Source of the DNA: Apricaphanius iberus
Lineage: Eukaryota > Chordata > Actinopteri > Cyprinodontiformes > Aphaniidae
Assembly: GCA_028564705.1 (NCBI GenBank)
Contig: JAPXFQ010001512.1
Coordinates: forward strand, 186,001-250,000
Reading direction: 5' to 3'
Length of the DNA: 64,000 nt
In this document: piece after piece, positions 1 to 10,819 of the stretch
Position numbering within the stretch: the stretch's first letter is position 1
Layout of the letters: the number at the start of each line of letters is the position of its first letter
The notes under the pieces: generated by a model
Databases searched by the model: none
Seen by the model: only the letters and a program-made list of their open reading frames with translations
Told to the model about the DNA's origin: nothing
Made by a program: the position numbers and the translations under genes

Positions 1-747
1 GAAACCAAGGTCATGTACGAGAGTAGCTGCATTGGTCATGTTAATGTAACAGCCCAGAGAACAGGACAGAGATAGAAACGCGTTGTGCACACAGGAGAGA
101 TGAACTGATGAGAGGTTAGCCAAACCAGGTTCCCTATTTGAAACACCTTTACCACATCTGACATGTTTGGGGTGTATGATGCCTCCTCTAATGTGTGCCA
201 TACTGTACAAGCATAAGCAGCGGTTTGCATGTGCGTGCTTACAAGTCTAAGTGACACAGAGTAGTGGCTCCAGTGCACATTTATCCTCTTATGTAACAAC
301 TAGACAAGCATAAGCACATGCAGCCTAAATGAAGACCCAGCAATGCATAGGTGGCAAAGTTCTGCCTGATTCGAAGGCATCCCAGTGGCTCTCCTTAGGA
401 CCGGTTAGCCAGAGCACGGATCAGTCCATGCGACGGGGGCCACACCTCGACATACCCATTGACCTGGAGTAAGACACAGCGAGAAGCCTGTTGCTACTGC
501 TGTTCATTTCGCTCTCTCACCCGCCCTAGAGATTGATCAAGTTGACAGAATAAGTCTGATTCTTTTTTTTAAAATGACTAAACAAATGACTGTCAGTAAT
601 AATTCCACTTGCCTGGGTATGACGCAAAGCTTGACAGAAAGTTTTTCAATCCCAGAGGATTATACAAGCCTTATATATTATAAGGCTTGCAACAGCTGGG
701 TGGCATTTAGAAAAATATGTACCTAGGAATATGTCACGGTAAAATGT
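1..747. other. No gene recognised
   Basis: Mixed-composition DNA. Short open frames here lack any recognisable domain, codon pattern or splice context, so none is called. A short inverted repeat around 669-689 (TATATATTATAAGGC-like) is the only local structure I noticed. Confidence 0.5.
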
Positions 748-1045
748 ATGCATCCATTATCTATACCGACTAACTTATGCAGGGTTGGGGAGGGGGCTGG
801 TGCCTATCTGCAGCAATCAGCAATTAGGCTGGAGGCAGGGTATACCTTGGACAGGTCGCCAGTCCATCGCAGGGCAATACAGAGATGCAGAAGACAAACA
901 ATCACGCATGCACACACTCATACCTAAGGGCAAAGTGGAGGGAACCCAGGCCTGCACACGGAAAACACACCAACTCCATGCAGAAAGACCCCAAGCCGGA
1001 ATTCAAACCCAGGACCTTCTTGTTGCAAGGCGACAATGCAGCCCC
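748..1045 (-). repeat. Degraded tRNA-derived SINE, family A
   Basis: Read on the minus strand this matches the better-preserved copy at 29226-29590. It has a B-box-like GGTTTGAATTCC near 1001-1012, the text equivalent to an assembly-like head ending in GCAGCCCC at the right edge, and a left tail containing CCATTATCTATACCG. Compared with the complete copy, the A-box part of the tRNA-like head and a block of about 60 bases in the middle are missing. Non-coding, mobilised by a LINE in trans; this copy is too damaged to be active. Confidence 0.72.
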
Positions 1046-2377
1046 TCACTGCAACATCTGCCTGTTTACAACAACCCATTGGGTTATTTTTACTGAACTT
1101 GTCCTGAGTCAAATATAGACCATCAGGCCTGTGTTGATTGAAACAGCAGGGTTGATTTAGGGGCTGACCCAAGATCCTGAGTTTAGTTTTCAACTCCAGA
1201 TAATCAGCTAAACCGAAAACCCTCCAAACACTGGACACTTGTGGACATCATTCTATGGCTATTTAATGTTGGCCAGGTTTTGTCTACATTTAGTAATGCA
1301 AGATGTGTATAAATGAGCCTTTTTTTAGCTAATTAACTCAGTCCAAATTCAACCTGAAAAAAGATGCTTCAAGTTGGGTTTATTTTGCCCATTTAAGTAC
1401 CTTTTAACCACATTTAGATAAAAAGTACACATATTTAGGTGGACATATTTTCACTGTTCACCCACAGATTGAGTTCTATCCATTTACAGAATGCTCAACG
1501 GATAATATAAAAGATACCAAATGGTGCTATGTAAAAAAAAAAAAAATGAATGAAACATAATCTAGAGATTTGTAAAGACCTTCAGTTAAGAGTTACAATT
1601 AATTACTTTAATGTGAAATTTTTTGTTCAAAATGATCAGATTAGGAAAAAAATATGTACAAACATATGGATAAAAAACAGGCCTGGACTGGCATGAGATG
1701 CTCACGATATGGTAATCTTGAGAAACAAACAAAAACCAACAGTTTTATGAAACAGAAATAGCAGATAACAGTATTTAAACAAAATAAAAACACTATGTTA
1801 TTTCTTCAAATAAATCTAGAAAATTTTTTTCCAACTGCTACAAAATTGTATAAGATTAAATAGTAAAGTGTCTAATATTAGTAGATGTTTTTATTTAAAT
1901 ATATATTTATTTTGCTGAATAGTCCACTTCTTTGGTGTTTTGCTCTTGATAGAGAGTAACATTAAGAGTAATATACAATAAACTTGTAAATCAGTCTGGT
2001 CTTTTCTTCTGGAAATCTGCCTGAAGTTTGCTGCCAAACAAACAAACTTATTGTATCTTGCTGAGGTTTCCTTTTTTTATATACACATATGTTAAGTATT
2101 TTCTGAACAGATGTCTTGCAAACCCTATCTTTAATAACATTCCAGAGAAAATTACAATCTCCAATTAGGAAACGGTTTATAATTTGCTGGTTTAATGTGG
2201 AGATAAATAATAGGCAAGTATTCAAAAAACTATTATATCACATCCCCAACTCTGAACTAACCATTGACCCCTGAGTCGGTGAGCTGAAAAAATAAAAGCT
2301 TGCAGCGTGCTCCACGCCTCCTACTTTGTGTTGGTGCATCTCAGTAGCTGAGTTACATCCGCAATGGACTCCTTACT
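1046..2377. other. AT-rich DNA without a recognised gene
   Basis: About 1.3 kb of AT-rich sequence with homopolymer runs (A-run near 1533-1545). No open frame with a recognisable domain and no repeat family that I can name. Confidence 0.5.
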
Positions 2378-2511
2378 TTGCGTCTTTTCGTGTATGCGTG
2401 CGTGGATTTCTCGGGGCGAGTCTGTGTTTATTAGAATGTTTTATAACGCATTAATAGAAAAAGTCGACTTTCATGCTTGAACGCAACATGTGCTGATTGG
2501 GCATTAAAATT
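2378..2511. repeat. Left unit of a diverged direct duplication
   Basis: Starts TTGCGTCTTTTCGTG and ends GGGCATTAAAATT. The same start, end and most of the interior recur in the same orientation at 2585-2720, with a (TA)n tract between the two. The copies differ by scattered substitutions and small indels, so the duplication is old. Confidence 0.75.
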
Positions 2512-2512
2512 A

Positions 2513-2514
<2 letters not shown>

Positions 2515-2584
<70 letters not shown>
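2515..2584. repeat. (TA)n microsatellite
   Basis: About 70 bases of uninterrupted alternating TA, between the two copies of the 135-bp duplication. Long TA tracts of this kind are common in teleost genomes and are prone to length change and assembly error. Confidence 0.95.
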
Positions 2585-2587
<3 letters not shown>

Positions 2588-2720
2588 CGTCTTTTCATGT
2601 GTGCGTGCGTGGGTTTCTTGGTGTGATTCTGTGTTCATTAGGAATGTTTTAGAAAACATTAATGATAAAAACCAATTTTCATGCATAAAAAACAACTTGT
2701 GTGGGAAGGGCATTAAAATT
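2585..2720. repeat. Right unit of a diverged direct duplication
   Basis: Partner of 2378-2511: starts TTGCGTCTTTTCATG and ends GGGCATTAAAATT. Shared internal words include GCGTGCGTGG and GAATGTTTTA. Confidence 0.75.
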
Positions 2721-3200
2721 GAAGAGCCCAGGGACCTCATTAGCCCACAAACGAACATAGGTTACTGTATTTGCGTCAAAAAGTGCTTATTTCTTATTAA
2801 AATATATTTATAAAACAATATATGTATATGTTGAGCTAGAATGAAACAATCTGTTCTAAAAGTCCAAACTCCTATATTCTATTTCCCTATATGTTAAACG
2901 TCGGAAGTAGAATGCAGCTGTAGTGGAGAAAGGTGGCAGATCCGCAGCATCCTGCCTCCCATCCCATGTTAAGATCATTCATAAAAACTGCAGGCCCGCT
3001 CTGCTCCCATGTTATTGGCTCTCCCAATAAAGGAGTTGTCCATATTTAATATTAAGCTGCACTGATACACCAAGCACGTGTTTATAAATATGGGCAGATG
3101 ACCCGGAGAGGGTGTACGGGAATGTTTTTTTCTTCTTCTTTTTTTTTTTGTCTTCCCTTTTTGTCATTACGCAGCCCGAAGACGCACATCATCCCGCGGG
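2721..3200. other. No gene; possible promoter-like words
   Basis: No coding frame recognised. Contains an inverted CCAAT box (TTATTGGCTC, about 3011-3020) and a TATA-like TTTATAAATATG (about 3080-3091), 60-70 bases apart and just left of the CpG-rich block. This could belong to a plus-strand promoter but is weaker than the minus-strand arrangement described for 3308-3790. Confidence 0.3.
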
Positions 3201-3307
3201 CAAACAAAAGCGTCTCCGTTTACACTCTCCGACGTCCTTATGTTACGGTAGCCAGCAATAAGTGCCAAGGGTTCATATGAGACGCGGACAAATGTCGCGT
3301 TCCTTAC

Positions 3308-3700
3308 CGGTTGTGGCGATGGGCTCTGGAGCGGAGGGTCTCCCCTGCTGCGTGGAGCGAGATGCGGGGATGCTCGGCTCGCACCGGACGTTTCCTTCCG
3401 AGACTGAGTACGAAAACCTCGCTGACCAGATCTCCGGATTGTTTGCAAATTCTCACGCACACACTCACAAACGCACACCGCAACACGCGTCCCCGTATAC
3501 AGATATGTATAGAAATGTCTGTGGAGCTACAGCAGCCGAAGCCTTCAGAGCATGTTACGCGTGCATGCGACTGGCAGCCAGCCGTGATGGTGCTGCTGGA
3601 GCTGCTGGGGCTGCTGGGGCGCTCGCTCTCCTCCAGAGGCAGAGACTGGGACAGCAGCGCAGAGGAGAGGAACGTAGAAGAGACGAACACTGTTGGTTTA
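3308..3700 (-). other. Candidate non-coding first exon in a CpG-rich block
   Basis: This block is much richer in G, C and CpG than its surroundings. On the minus strand a CCAAT box (GTGCCAATAGG, near 3776-3786) and an AT core TTTAAAT (near 3724-3731) stand about 50 bases apart, which would place transcription start near 3695. A splice-donor-like CCG/GTAAGG follows with GT at 3307-3306. Minus-strand ATGs inside meet stops after a few codons, so the stretch would be 5' UTR. On the plus strand an open frame with a CTG-rich hydrophobic run (MVLLELLGLLG, about 3587-3619) also exists but matches nothing I know. No downstream exon is visible in the window. Confidence 0.3.
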
Positions 3701-3719
3701 GGTGATGTGCGCCGTCGGA

Positions 3720-3790
3720 GTGGATTTAAATGGGGGGGGATTACGTAGTAGGGGTTTAATTAGATAGCGCTGCCCCTATTGGCACCGACG
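3720..3790 (-). promoter_or_regulatory. Candidate minus-strand core promoter
   Basis: CCAAT box and TTTAAAT core at promoter-like spacing upstream of the CpG-rich block at 3308-3700. A G-run lies at 3731-3740. Inference from spacing and base composition only. Confidence 0.28.
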
Positions 3791-4787
3791 ATGCGCAAAG
3801 CCCTCCTCCTACCCACGTCTCCTTTTCCAGATGGATGCGTGGCACCGGAGTGTTACGGCACACATTATTAGTAACTCATAATTAAATAGTTATTTTCTAC
3901 GCCTTTCTCTCTGGGCTGATTGGGGATCAGATGTTAAAAGAGCAAACAGCAAACGTTATATTAAAAATAATAGAATAGAACAGAATAGAATATAATGGAA
4001 TGAAAAATAGGGGAAAACATTTTCAATAAATTGACGTAATTAGTTCCAAGTAATTGAATTAAGTTTAACCAAGTTACTTTTTAAAATGTATTAAGTTTTC
4101 AACTTAAACAAACGTAGTTTGATTCACTTCGATCAATTACTTGCAATAAAATAAAGCTATTTATTTAAGTGGGACCTTTTTACCAGTGTAGAATAGAATA
4201 GAATAATCTTTCATTTTCCCACAAAAGGGGATATTCAGTTGTAACATTAGCAAAGTAACAGTCAATGTAAGCATTGGGTTCACATATGTTGAAAAAGTTT
4301 AACGACTTAAATCTATTAATTTAAAGTATTGTGTTAATTACAGACAAAATTATGAAACCAGTGTACTGTGCAGTTAAAAAAAACGAAAAGTGGCATACCC
4401 AGATTAGAACGTACAACTATTATCATTTAAAAATATATATTTAACGATTTTAGTATTTACAGAAAGTGCATGTGTGGTTATGTGTTAAAACAAGCGTGGA
4501 AATAACAGTAGCCTAAATGTTATTTAAGTAAGTTAAATAGAGCAAATTACAGGAAAGGTCTAAAAAATATTGACTTTGTTCTGAGCCGTTTTGGTCGTAA
4601 AGTCTAACAGCTGCGGGGAGGAAGGACCTGAGAAAATGCTCCTTCATTCATCTAGGACACAGCAGTCTGTCATTGAAGGAGCTCTGCAGCTAGGCAGCAT
4701 CTTCATGCATGACGTGCGAGACTCTGTCCATCAGTGAGAATCCTTCTGTTTCCTATCACCTGCATTGATTTCTACGGGACACCCTAA
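3791..4787. other. AT-rich DNA with short (ATAGA)n tracts
   Basis: No gene recognised. Short imperfect GAATA/ATAGA pentamer runs occur at about 3968-4004 and 4189-4204. The rest is AT-rich without recognisable structure. Confidence 0.5.
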
Positions 4788-5594
4788 TGCTGCGCTCACG
4801 CCGCCCCAAACGGCAGGGCCAGTTGTGGCAAGATTACATGTAAAGTCTATGGCCGAGTGCGTCCGAGGCCCGTCAGAGTCTCTGCGGTGCGTTGTGTACG
4901 TTGGCTCCGCTACTTTACGTGCGTTTCATATGGCAGAGCAAGTAATGCAGAAGTTCAACAAGCTCAACTTTTGACGGACCCAACGCAGTTAACGCAGTGC
5001 GGCAACCAATCAGAGCGTCTCACTGTACTGATGTCACTATACACGTATCTTGAATGAAGCGGGATAAGAAAAAAAACATTTTCAACACTGGAAGACAAGC
5101 TGATTGTGGCCGTCTGCAATCACAGAGAACTTTATCATCCGTCCTCGTCTTTGTATAGACAGATGGACAGGCGCTCCTCGGGAGGAATAGAGCGCCTATA
5201 GGTGGTGTCCTGGTAGGAGATTTGAGCTCCGATGCGGCCCAGGTCATCAAACTGGGCGCTGGACAAACGGAAGTACCCCTGAAAGCGAACCTCATCCATA
5301 CGTAGCTCCTGGAGCAAATGGTTAAACTCACCAAACTCAGAACGCATCTGAATAATGGGGTTAACCCACAAACTGCGCTGATGTAGCCGAAGTCTACGTC
5401 GGCTAGCTTTATTTAGCAAATAAAGCAAAGCCACTCTCGATACTATCTGCCGTAGTTCAGTACGTACGGCAACAGAAGAAGCCCTGCCAACGCGTTCTTT
5501 TTTCCTCAGATGCAACCGTTGCATGCTTTTTAGGACATGCGTCAAACTTCATGCGTTGCTTGACGCATCCAACGGTTGTGGTCTGAACGCAGCA
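4788..5594 (-). mobile_element. PIF/Harbinger deletion derivative with TAA target duplication
   Basis: The ends read TGCTGCGCTCACGCC on the left and, reverse-complemented, TGCTGCGTTCAGACC on the right, agreeing at 12 of 15 positions. They are flanked by TAA at 4785-4787 and at 5595-5597, the 3-bp duplication typical of PIF/Harbinger. At 807 bp it is much shorter than autonomous Harbingers. It keeps only the 5' part of the transposase gene on the minus strand and lacks the catalytic DDE core, so it could only move in trans. A second, more damaged copy begins at 63523 on the other strand. Confidence 0.85.
5135..5545 (-). pseudogene. N-terminal fragment of a Harbinger transposase/nuclease
   Basis: The open frame codes 136 residues. 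Its second half carries the pattern that precedes the DDE_4 domain in vertebrate Harbinger nucleases (HARBI1 relatives): EFNHLLQEL, FQGYFRLSSAQFDDL, then SYQDTTYRRSIPPEERLSIC. After LSIC the family normally continues with a LRFLATGD-like segment; here it diverges at once and stops within eight residues, so the catalytic core is absent. The natural start may be the internal Met in MRSEFGEF (about residue 67) rather than the first ATG. The same break after LSI(C) occurs in the copy at 63523, which suggests either an exon boundary or a shared deletion product. Confidence 0.8.
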
Positions 5595-5597
5595 TAA

Positions 5598-6087
5598 TCC
5601 AGAGTACTGCATTAGCTGTACAATTAGAGTCCTTGCAAAAGACTTCACAGGACGGCAAACTTCTGAGTATTTTATTACACATTTTATGTGACAAACCTAT
5701 TTAAAATATTGAAAAACTGTGACAAAATAATTTGAAGCATAATTTTTTTTTTAAAGTTTAGTTCTAAAAATTTTATCGTTTGTATCATTCATTTGCGTTA
5801 GCTCAATATGGCGGACCTCTACCTGAATATCTAAAAGCCATTCTTCCTGTATTGTGCCTCTATCTTTCCACGACTCTCACCAGCTCTTTCCACAGCATGA
5901 TGCTACCACCACCATGACAGGATGTCATTCTACATAAATGCCAAAATCGCAGAGTTACATTTCTGTTGACGTCATATTCTCCTGCTGGAGCTATAAATCT
6001 CTATGGAACCCCATTAGTTAAAATGTTTGGGGCTTTTATCTTAAGTAATTTTTGTTTTTTCTGCTAACTTCACATTTATATGATAAA
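5598..6087. other. No gene recognised
   Basis: AT-rich DNA. A stretch near 5850-5990 (TCCACGACTCTCACCAG, CACAGCATGATGCTACCACCACCATGACAGG) resembles the minus strand of a Tc1-type transposase region, but it is too short and diverged to call. Confidence 0.4.
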
Positions 6088-6298
6088 TGACCTTAATATA
6101 CCGCTTTTCTAGTTAGACTGACCACTCAAAGCTCTTTGCATTGGAGCAGCATTCACCAATTGGCAATCATAAATCCTTACACATTTGTACACTAATATGA
6201 TGTAGGATACACAGACAGGTAGGCAACTTGGGGTTAAGTGCTGTCCGCAGGGTAATGTCACCAAGTGAAAGGAGGAAGCTGGAACTGAACCTACAACC
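6088..6298 (-). repeat. Truncated tRNA-derived SINE, family B
   Basis: Same family as the complete copy at 45244-45502. On the minus strand it reads from a B-box-like GGTTCAGTTCC (about 6284-6294) through a body with TTAACCCCAAG and GAGTGGTCAGTCTAACTAG to the AGCGGTATA-type tail. The A-box end is missing; the sequence breaks into a T-run at 6299, next to a LINE tail. Confidence 0.72.
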
Positions 6299-6322
6299 TT
6301 TTTTTTCTTCTTTTTTTGTGAA

Positions 6323-6785
6323 TGAATGAATTGTTTATTTTTGGTCGCAGTCAATAGAACAAAACTTAAATTATAAATATTTGACTGAAAAAACAACAAC
6401 AACAAAAACTCTGTATCCAAAAATAGGAATAGGCTGAAGCCAAGGCTTATTTTTGCCTATCCTATACAATCCATAAGAATCCAGAACCCATAGTATCAGG
6501 AATACAAATAATGAATGACAAACAAACAAAACTCCCAAAACACAATAAATAATTTCACATATTAGTTATTTTACATTGTAATCCTTGATTATTTTTGTCT
6601 TTCAATGTTTTTTTGAAACTTGAAAAAGATAGAAAAAATGTCAAATCATCACTAAGTGTGTTCAACAATTTAACTCCCAAATAAGAAATACATGTAAATT
6701 TAATATTGGTTCTCACCTTACCTCTTTCAAAACCACTCAGCCCTCTTAAATTGTAAATTTCCCCCCTTTAATTTGAAGACTATTT
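6323..6785 (-). mobile_element. 3' end of a non-LTR retrotransposon
   Basis: On the minus strand a degenerate frame gives a GVKLLNTLSDDL...FKKTLK pattern, like the last part of ORF2 in jockey/CR1/L2-type LINEs (GIKxWNSLxxxLK...FKKxLK). An AT-rich 3' UTR follows, containing AGGCAAAAATAAGCCTTGGC, and the copy ends in (ATTC)n at 6323-6335. It is 5'-truncated, as usual for LINE copies. Clade is uncertain. Confidence 0.55.
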
Positions 6786-7229
6786 TAATACAATGGGGAA
6801 CACTTTTATTATTTACTCGATATTGTGTTTCTAAAGCCTTTTGCTTTCAAAGCAACTACTGTACCCACCAACCCCTCAGCCTATGGTGAGATCTAGCATC
6901 CTGTTTATATCATTGGCAGTTTTAGATTTGTGTTATTGCTGTAACAGTAGCCTGCAAATGGATACCTGTTATATTGTCTTGCATGCCTGTATATCACAGT
7001 TTACTGTAGCTCATGCAATAGATGTTTACAGTGTGCAAGCAAAAAGAGGACATCTAGTTTTAGGTGTTATGTTATGGATAAGTTGTCATCTTGTCTTGTG
7101 TATGGTGAACTCTTTGAGCCAGAGGTCTGCAACCCATACACACCAAAGGGCCAGTTTTGCCCTCAGTCCAGCTAAATTAAACTCATTTAAAGCTGCAAAT
7201 GGTACTCAATGTAAGGATTTGACTTTTTG
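6786..7229. other. No gene recognised
   Basis: One open frame crosses this stretch but is cysteine-rich, without a domain or codon bias that suggests a gene. The words around 7120-7160 (TCTGCAACCC, GGGCCAGTTTTGCC) recall ends of hAT-type repeats, without enough length to call. Confidence 0.4.
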
Positions 7230-7341
7230 TCCCTGTCTTTGTCTTCTCTCTGCATCCTAATCACCCACAGCTGTTTGGAGTTTCCCATGATTACGTCCCC
7301 GTGTATAAATGTTCCCCTGTGCCCTCATGTCTCTGCTGGGT
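7230..7341 (+). repeat. Left part of an older LTR-like repeat split by the Nimb-type LINE
   Basis: Together with 12174-12345 it forms a unit with short TC-rich text on the left and AATAAAGATG followed by CTGCGTTTGGGTCC and ACACCCGAC on the right. That layout resembles the LTR-like repeat at 24133-24421. The LINE at 7342-12173 sits inside it, with ATGTCTCTGCTGGGT duplicated at the junctions. Family not named. Confidence 0.4.
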
Positions 7342-7426
7342 TTGAGTGATAGCCTGAGGTTCAGTGAGGGGAATGGTATAAACAAAATAAGTCCGGTTAA
7401 GTTAACAACCGTATTAAAAAAATCAA

Positions 7427-8304
7427 GTGGGAGATATTAAAATGGCAAAAGTATTGAGGGATGGAAATTTGTTAATAGTATGTAAATCAGAGGAACAGAG
7501 AGAGAAGGCTCGAAAAATGAAAGAAGTAGGGAAGCATAAAGTGATCAGTGTGAGTAAGGTGGGGTCAGGAGAACAAGGCCCAAAGGGAATAATATGGGGT
7601 ATTCCAATTGATATGTCAGTGGATGAAATCAAAATTAATATAAGAGGAGCTAAGGTAAAAGAGGTCAAAAGATTAAGTGAATTCCGAGATGGAGTTAAAA
7701 AAGAAAAGGAAGCGGTTCTAGTGATGTTTGAGGGAGAGATTCTGCCATATCGAGTCTTTTTGGGTTGTTTATCATATTCAGTGAGGGAGTTCATACCAAA
7801 ACCAATCAGATGCTACAACTGCCAAAGATTCGGACATACAGCAAATTTCTGTAAAGGAAGAAAGAGATGCCAAGATGTGGAGAAAATCACGGATTTGAGG
7901 AATGTGTCAATAAATTAAAACCCAAATGTTGTAACTGTGGAGGTGAGCATAGTGCTGCTTATGCTGGTTGTGTAAGAATGAAAACAGAGATGAATATCCA
8001 AAAGGCAAAAGTACAAAATAAGATTTCATATGCAGAGGCAATAAAAATGGTTGGAATAAATGGAGGGAAAAAACAGGAGATCATAACAGAGGAAAAAAAG
8101 AAAGAAATAACAAAAGAAGCAGGGGGAAAAGTGTGGATAGATTTGAAAAAACTTGTCACTTTCATCGCAGGAGTTATTAACGCTACGATGGAGACAAGAT
8201 CTAAAACTGAAAGAATCCAAATTATTGTTAAAGCAGCAGCAAATCATTTAGATTTGAGCGAATTATCATGGGAGGAAGTCAGACAAAACTTAAATACTCA
8301 GTGA
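7427..8304 (+). pseudogene. ORF1 (Gag-like nucleic-acid chaperone) of the Nimb-type LINE
   Basis: Codes about 290 residues once one frameshift near 7868 is allowed for. The N-terminal half is lysine- and glutamate-rich. Around residues 127-175 come three Cys clusters: CYNCQRFGHTANFC (CX2CX4HX4C), then CGENHGFEEC, then CCNCGGEHSAAYAGC. This is the triple zinc-knuckle order seen in ORF1 of I- and jockey-type LINEs, where the protein binds element RNA. The frameshift falls inside the second knuckle and looks like loss of one C in a C-run. The C-terminal part is basic and ends SWEEVRQNLNTQ. ORF2 begins 27 bases downstream, in keeping with a bicistronic element. ATG at 7427 is the first in frame; ATG at 7442 is an alternative. 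Confidence 0.82.
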
Positions 8305-8331
8305 AATCAAGAAGGTGGAGTGTCAGGATAA

Positions 8332-9648
8332 ATGGTACTAATACTGCAATGGAATGCAAGAAGTTTAATAGCAAACGGACAGGAACTAAAAAGATGGGTA
8401 GAAGATCAAATAGAAAACCAGAAATAATATGTATTCAGGAGACATGGTTAAATAAAAAACTTAGATTTTAAATTATTATCATACAATATAATTAGAAAAG
8501 ATGGAGAAAATGGTAAAGGAGGAGGATGTGCAACTTTTATTAAGAATAATTTAAATTATCGAGTTTTAAAAATAGGGAAGGAAGAAGAATTTATAGGAAT
8601 AGAAATATATACAGATAGTGAAAATTTATGCGTAGTAAATTATTATAATCCATGTAAGAAATTAGAAATAAATAACATAAAAATAATGATAGAAAATAAT
8701 TGTAATAATGTATTGATATGCGGTGATTTTAATGCACACAATTCAGTATGGGGAGGAATAAAGAAAGATTTAAATGGTGAGGTAATTGAAGAAATAATGG
8801 ATGAAATACATTTGGTTTGTTTGAATGATGGAAAAGGAACAAGAATAGATGTTAATACAGGACACATTTCGGCAATAGACATTACATTAACTTCAAGTGA
8901 ATTGGCTGGGAAAAGTGAATGGGAGGTTCAGGAAAATATGATGGGTAGTGACCATTATCCAATTTTGATTAAGATAGAAGGATTTAGGGATTCAAAAACT
9001 GAAGTTAGAGAGGAAAGGTGGGTATTTAGAAAAGCAAACTGGGATAAATTTAAAAGCATATGTGAAAAGAATCCAGATGAAATAAATATGGAAAATAGTG
9101 TAGAGATGATAGAAAAAACATTTAGAAAAATAATTATTGAAGCAGCAGATAAAACAATTCCAAAAAGTAAAGGGAATATGAAAAAGAAAAATGTGCCTTG
9201 GTGGAATGATGAATGTGAAAAAGTAATTAAAGAAAGAAATAAGAGTATGAAAGAATTAAAAAAGAATCATAATTATGAACATTTAATAAAATATAAAAGA
9301 TTACAAGCAGAAGTAAGGAAAACAATTAAAAATGCTAAAAGAAAAAGTTGGAGAACTTTTTGTGATCAAATCGGAAGAACAACACAAGTAAGTGAAGTTT
9401 GGGGAATGATTAAGAAAATGAAAGGAATATACAGAGAGAGGAGTTATTCAGCTTTAAAAATAAAAGATGAAATAATTATTAAAAATGAAGAAAAAGCAGA
9501 AATTTTAGCTAAGACATTTGTTAAAATAAATAGTAATAATAATTTATCAGAAGACAGAAGGAATAAAAGGGAGGAAACAAGGGAAAAATATGAGGTAGCG
9601 AATGAAGACGGTAGTAAAATGTCAGTATTAGATATTCCTTTAATATGA
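8332..9648 (+). pseudogene. ORF2 endonuclease region and linker of the Nimb-type LINE
   Basis: Starting at ATG 8332, the frame shows APE-type endonuclease signatures in order: LQWNARSL (metal-binding Asn), IQETWL (catalytic Glu), GGGCATFIKN, GDFNAHN (catalytic Asp/Asn), SAIDITL and GSDHYPI (catalytic His). These residues are all present, so the endonuclease core was intact before decay. A lysine-rich linker follows, with VPWWNDECEK and a KRKSWRTFCDQI segment, as in jockey and I elements before the RT. Two compensating single-base frameshifts in A-runs near 8418 and 8460 disturb the start, and another near 9640 separates this part from the RT frame. The endonuclease would nick target DNA for target-primed reverse transcription. 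Confidence 0.85.
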
Positions 9649-10819
9649 GTGAATTGGAACAAGCTTTAGGGAAAAGTAAAAATACGGCACCAGGTAATGA
9701 CAAAGTTACTTATGAGATGATTAAACATCTAGGGAATAAAATGAAAATGAGTTTGTTGATTTTATATAATAAAGTTTGGATAGAAGGAGTAATACCAAAA
9801 AATTGGAAAGAGGCAATAATTATATCTATATTAAAACCAGGAAAATAATCTTCTAATCCAGAAAATTATAGACCAATAGCCCTTACATCACATATAGGAA
9901 AAATTATGGAAAGGATGATTACAGAGAGAATAAATTATTATCTTGAAAGTAAAAAATTTATTACAAAATATCAAAGTGGTTTTAGAAAAGGTAGAAGTAC
10001 AATGGATCCAATTGTTTATTTAGAAAATGAAATTAGAAATGCGCATAAAAATAAAGAAAGTTTAGTTGTAGTATTTTTTGATATTGAAAAAGCTTATGAT
10101 ATGGTTTGGAAGGAAGGTTTACTAGTTAAATTAAAGAGATTGGGAATAAAAGGAAGTGTTCACAATTGGGTTAAAAAAAAGATAGGAGATAAAATATCAA
10201 AAAGGTATTTACTAGAAAATGGAACACCTCAAGGAAGTATAATTAGTCCAATATTGTTAACTGTTATGATAAATGATGTATATGATAATATAGGGTATGA
10301 TTTTGGAAGGGCTTTATTTGCGGATGATGGAGCGTTGTGGAAAAGGGGAAGAAATATAAAACATGTGCAAAAGAAATTACAAGAAGAAATATCAAAAGTA
10401 GAAAAATGGTCGTATGGTTGGGGTTTTAAATTCTCAGTTGATAAAACAAAAAGCTTGGTGTTTACAAAAAAAGAAATGTGGAAATGAATCTTAAAGTATA
10501 TGGAGAGAATATAGAACAGGTAAAGAGTTTTAAATATTTGGGAGTTATTTTTGATAGTAAGTTAACTTGGAAGGATAATATAATTAAAATTGAGGAAAGA
10601 TGTAAAAAAGTAATAAATATAATGAGATGTCTAAAGGGTAATGATTGGGGGGCTAGTGCAAAAGCATTAAAGCAAATATATATAACAATGATAAGATCAG
10701 TAATAGATTATGGAAGTATTGTATATAGCTCTGCATGCAAATCATTATTAAGAAAGATTGAAATAATACAAAATCAGGCATTGAGAATATGTTGTGGGGC
10801 ATTAAAACATCCCCTATAG
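9645..10819 (+). pseudogene. ORF2 reverse transcriptase of the Nimb-type LINE
   Basis: RT motifs appear in the expected order: NTAPGNDKVTYEM (motif 1), NWKEAIIISILKPGK, NPENYRPIALTSHIGKIMER (motif 2), YQSGFRKGRSTMDPI (motif 3), VVFFDIEKAYDMV (motif A with catalytic Asp), NGTPQGSIISPIL (motif B), ALFADDGALW (motif C, catalytic DD), and FKYLGVIFDSKLTWKDNI (thumb). Catalytic aspartates are intact. Damage: an in-frame TAA at 9846-9848 just before NPENYRP, a frameshift near 10480 between motifs D and E, and another near 10800. This enzyme would copy element RNA at the nicked target. Confidence 0.9.

Noticed and set aside
2513..2758. Minus-strand frame ending in a long Tyr-Ile run
   Set aside because: The run is a translation of the (TA)n tract.
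3311..3748. Plus-strand open frame of 145 codons with a CTG-rich hydrophobic run
   Set aside because: CpG-rich DNA has few stop codons in any frame; both strands are open here. No domain or known start; a first exon on the minus strand is at least as likely.
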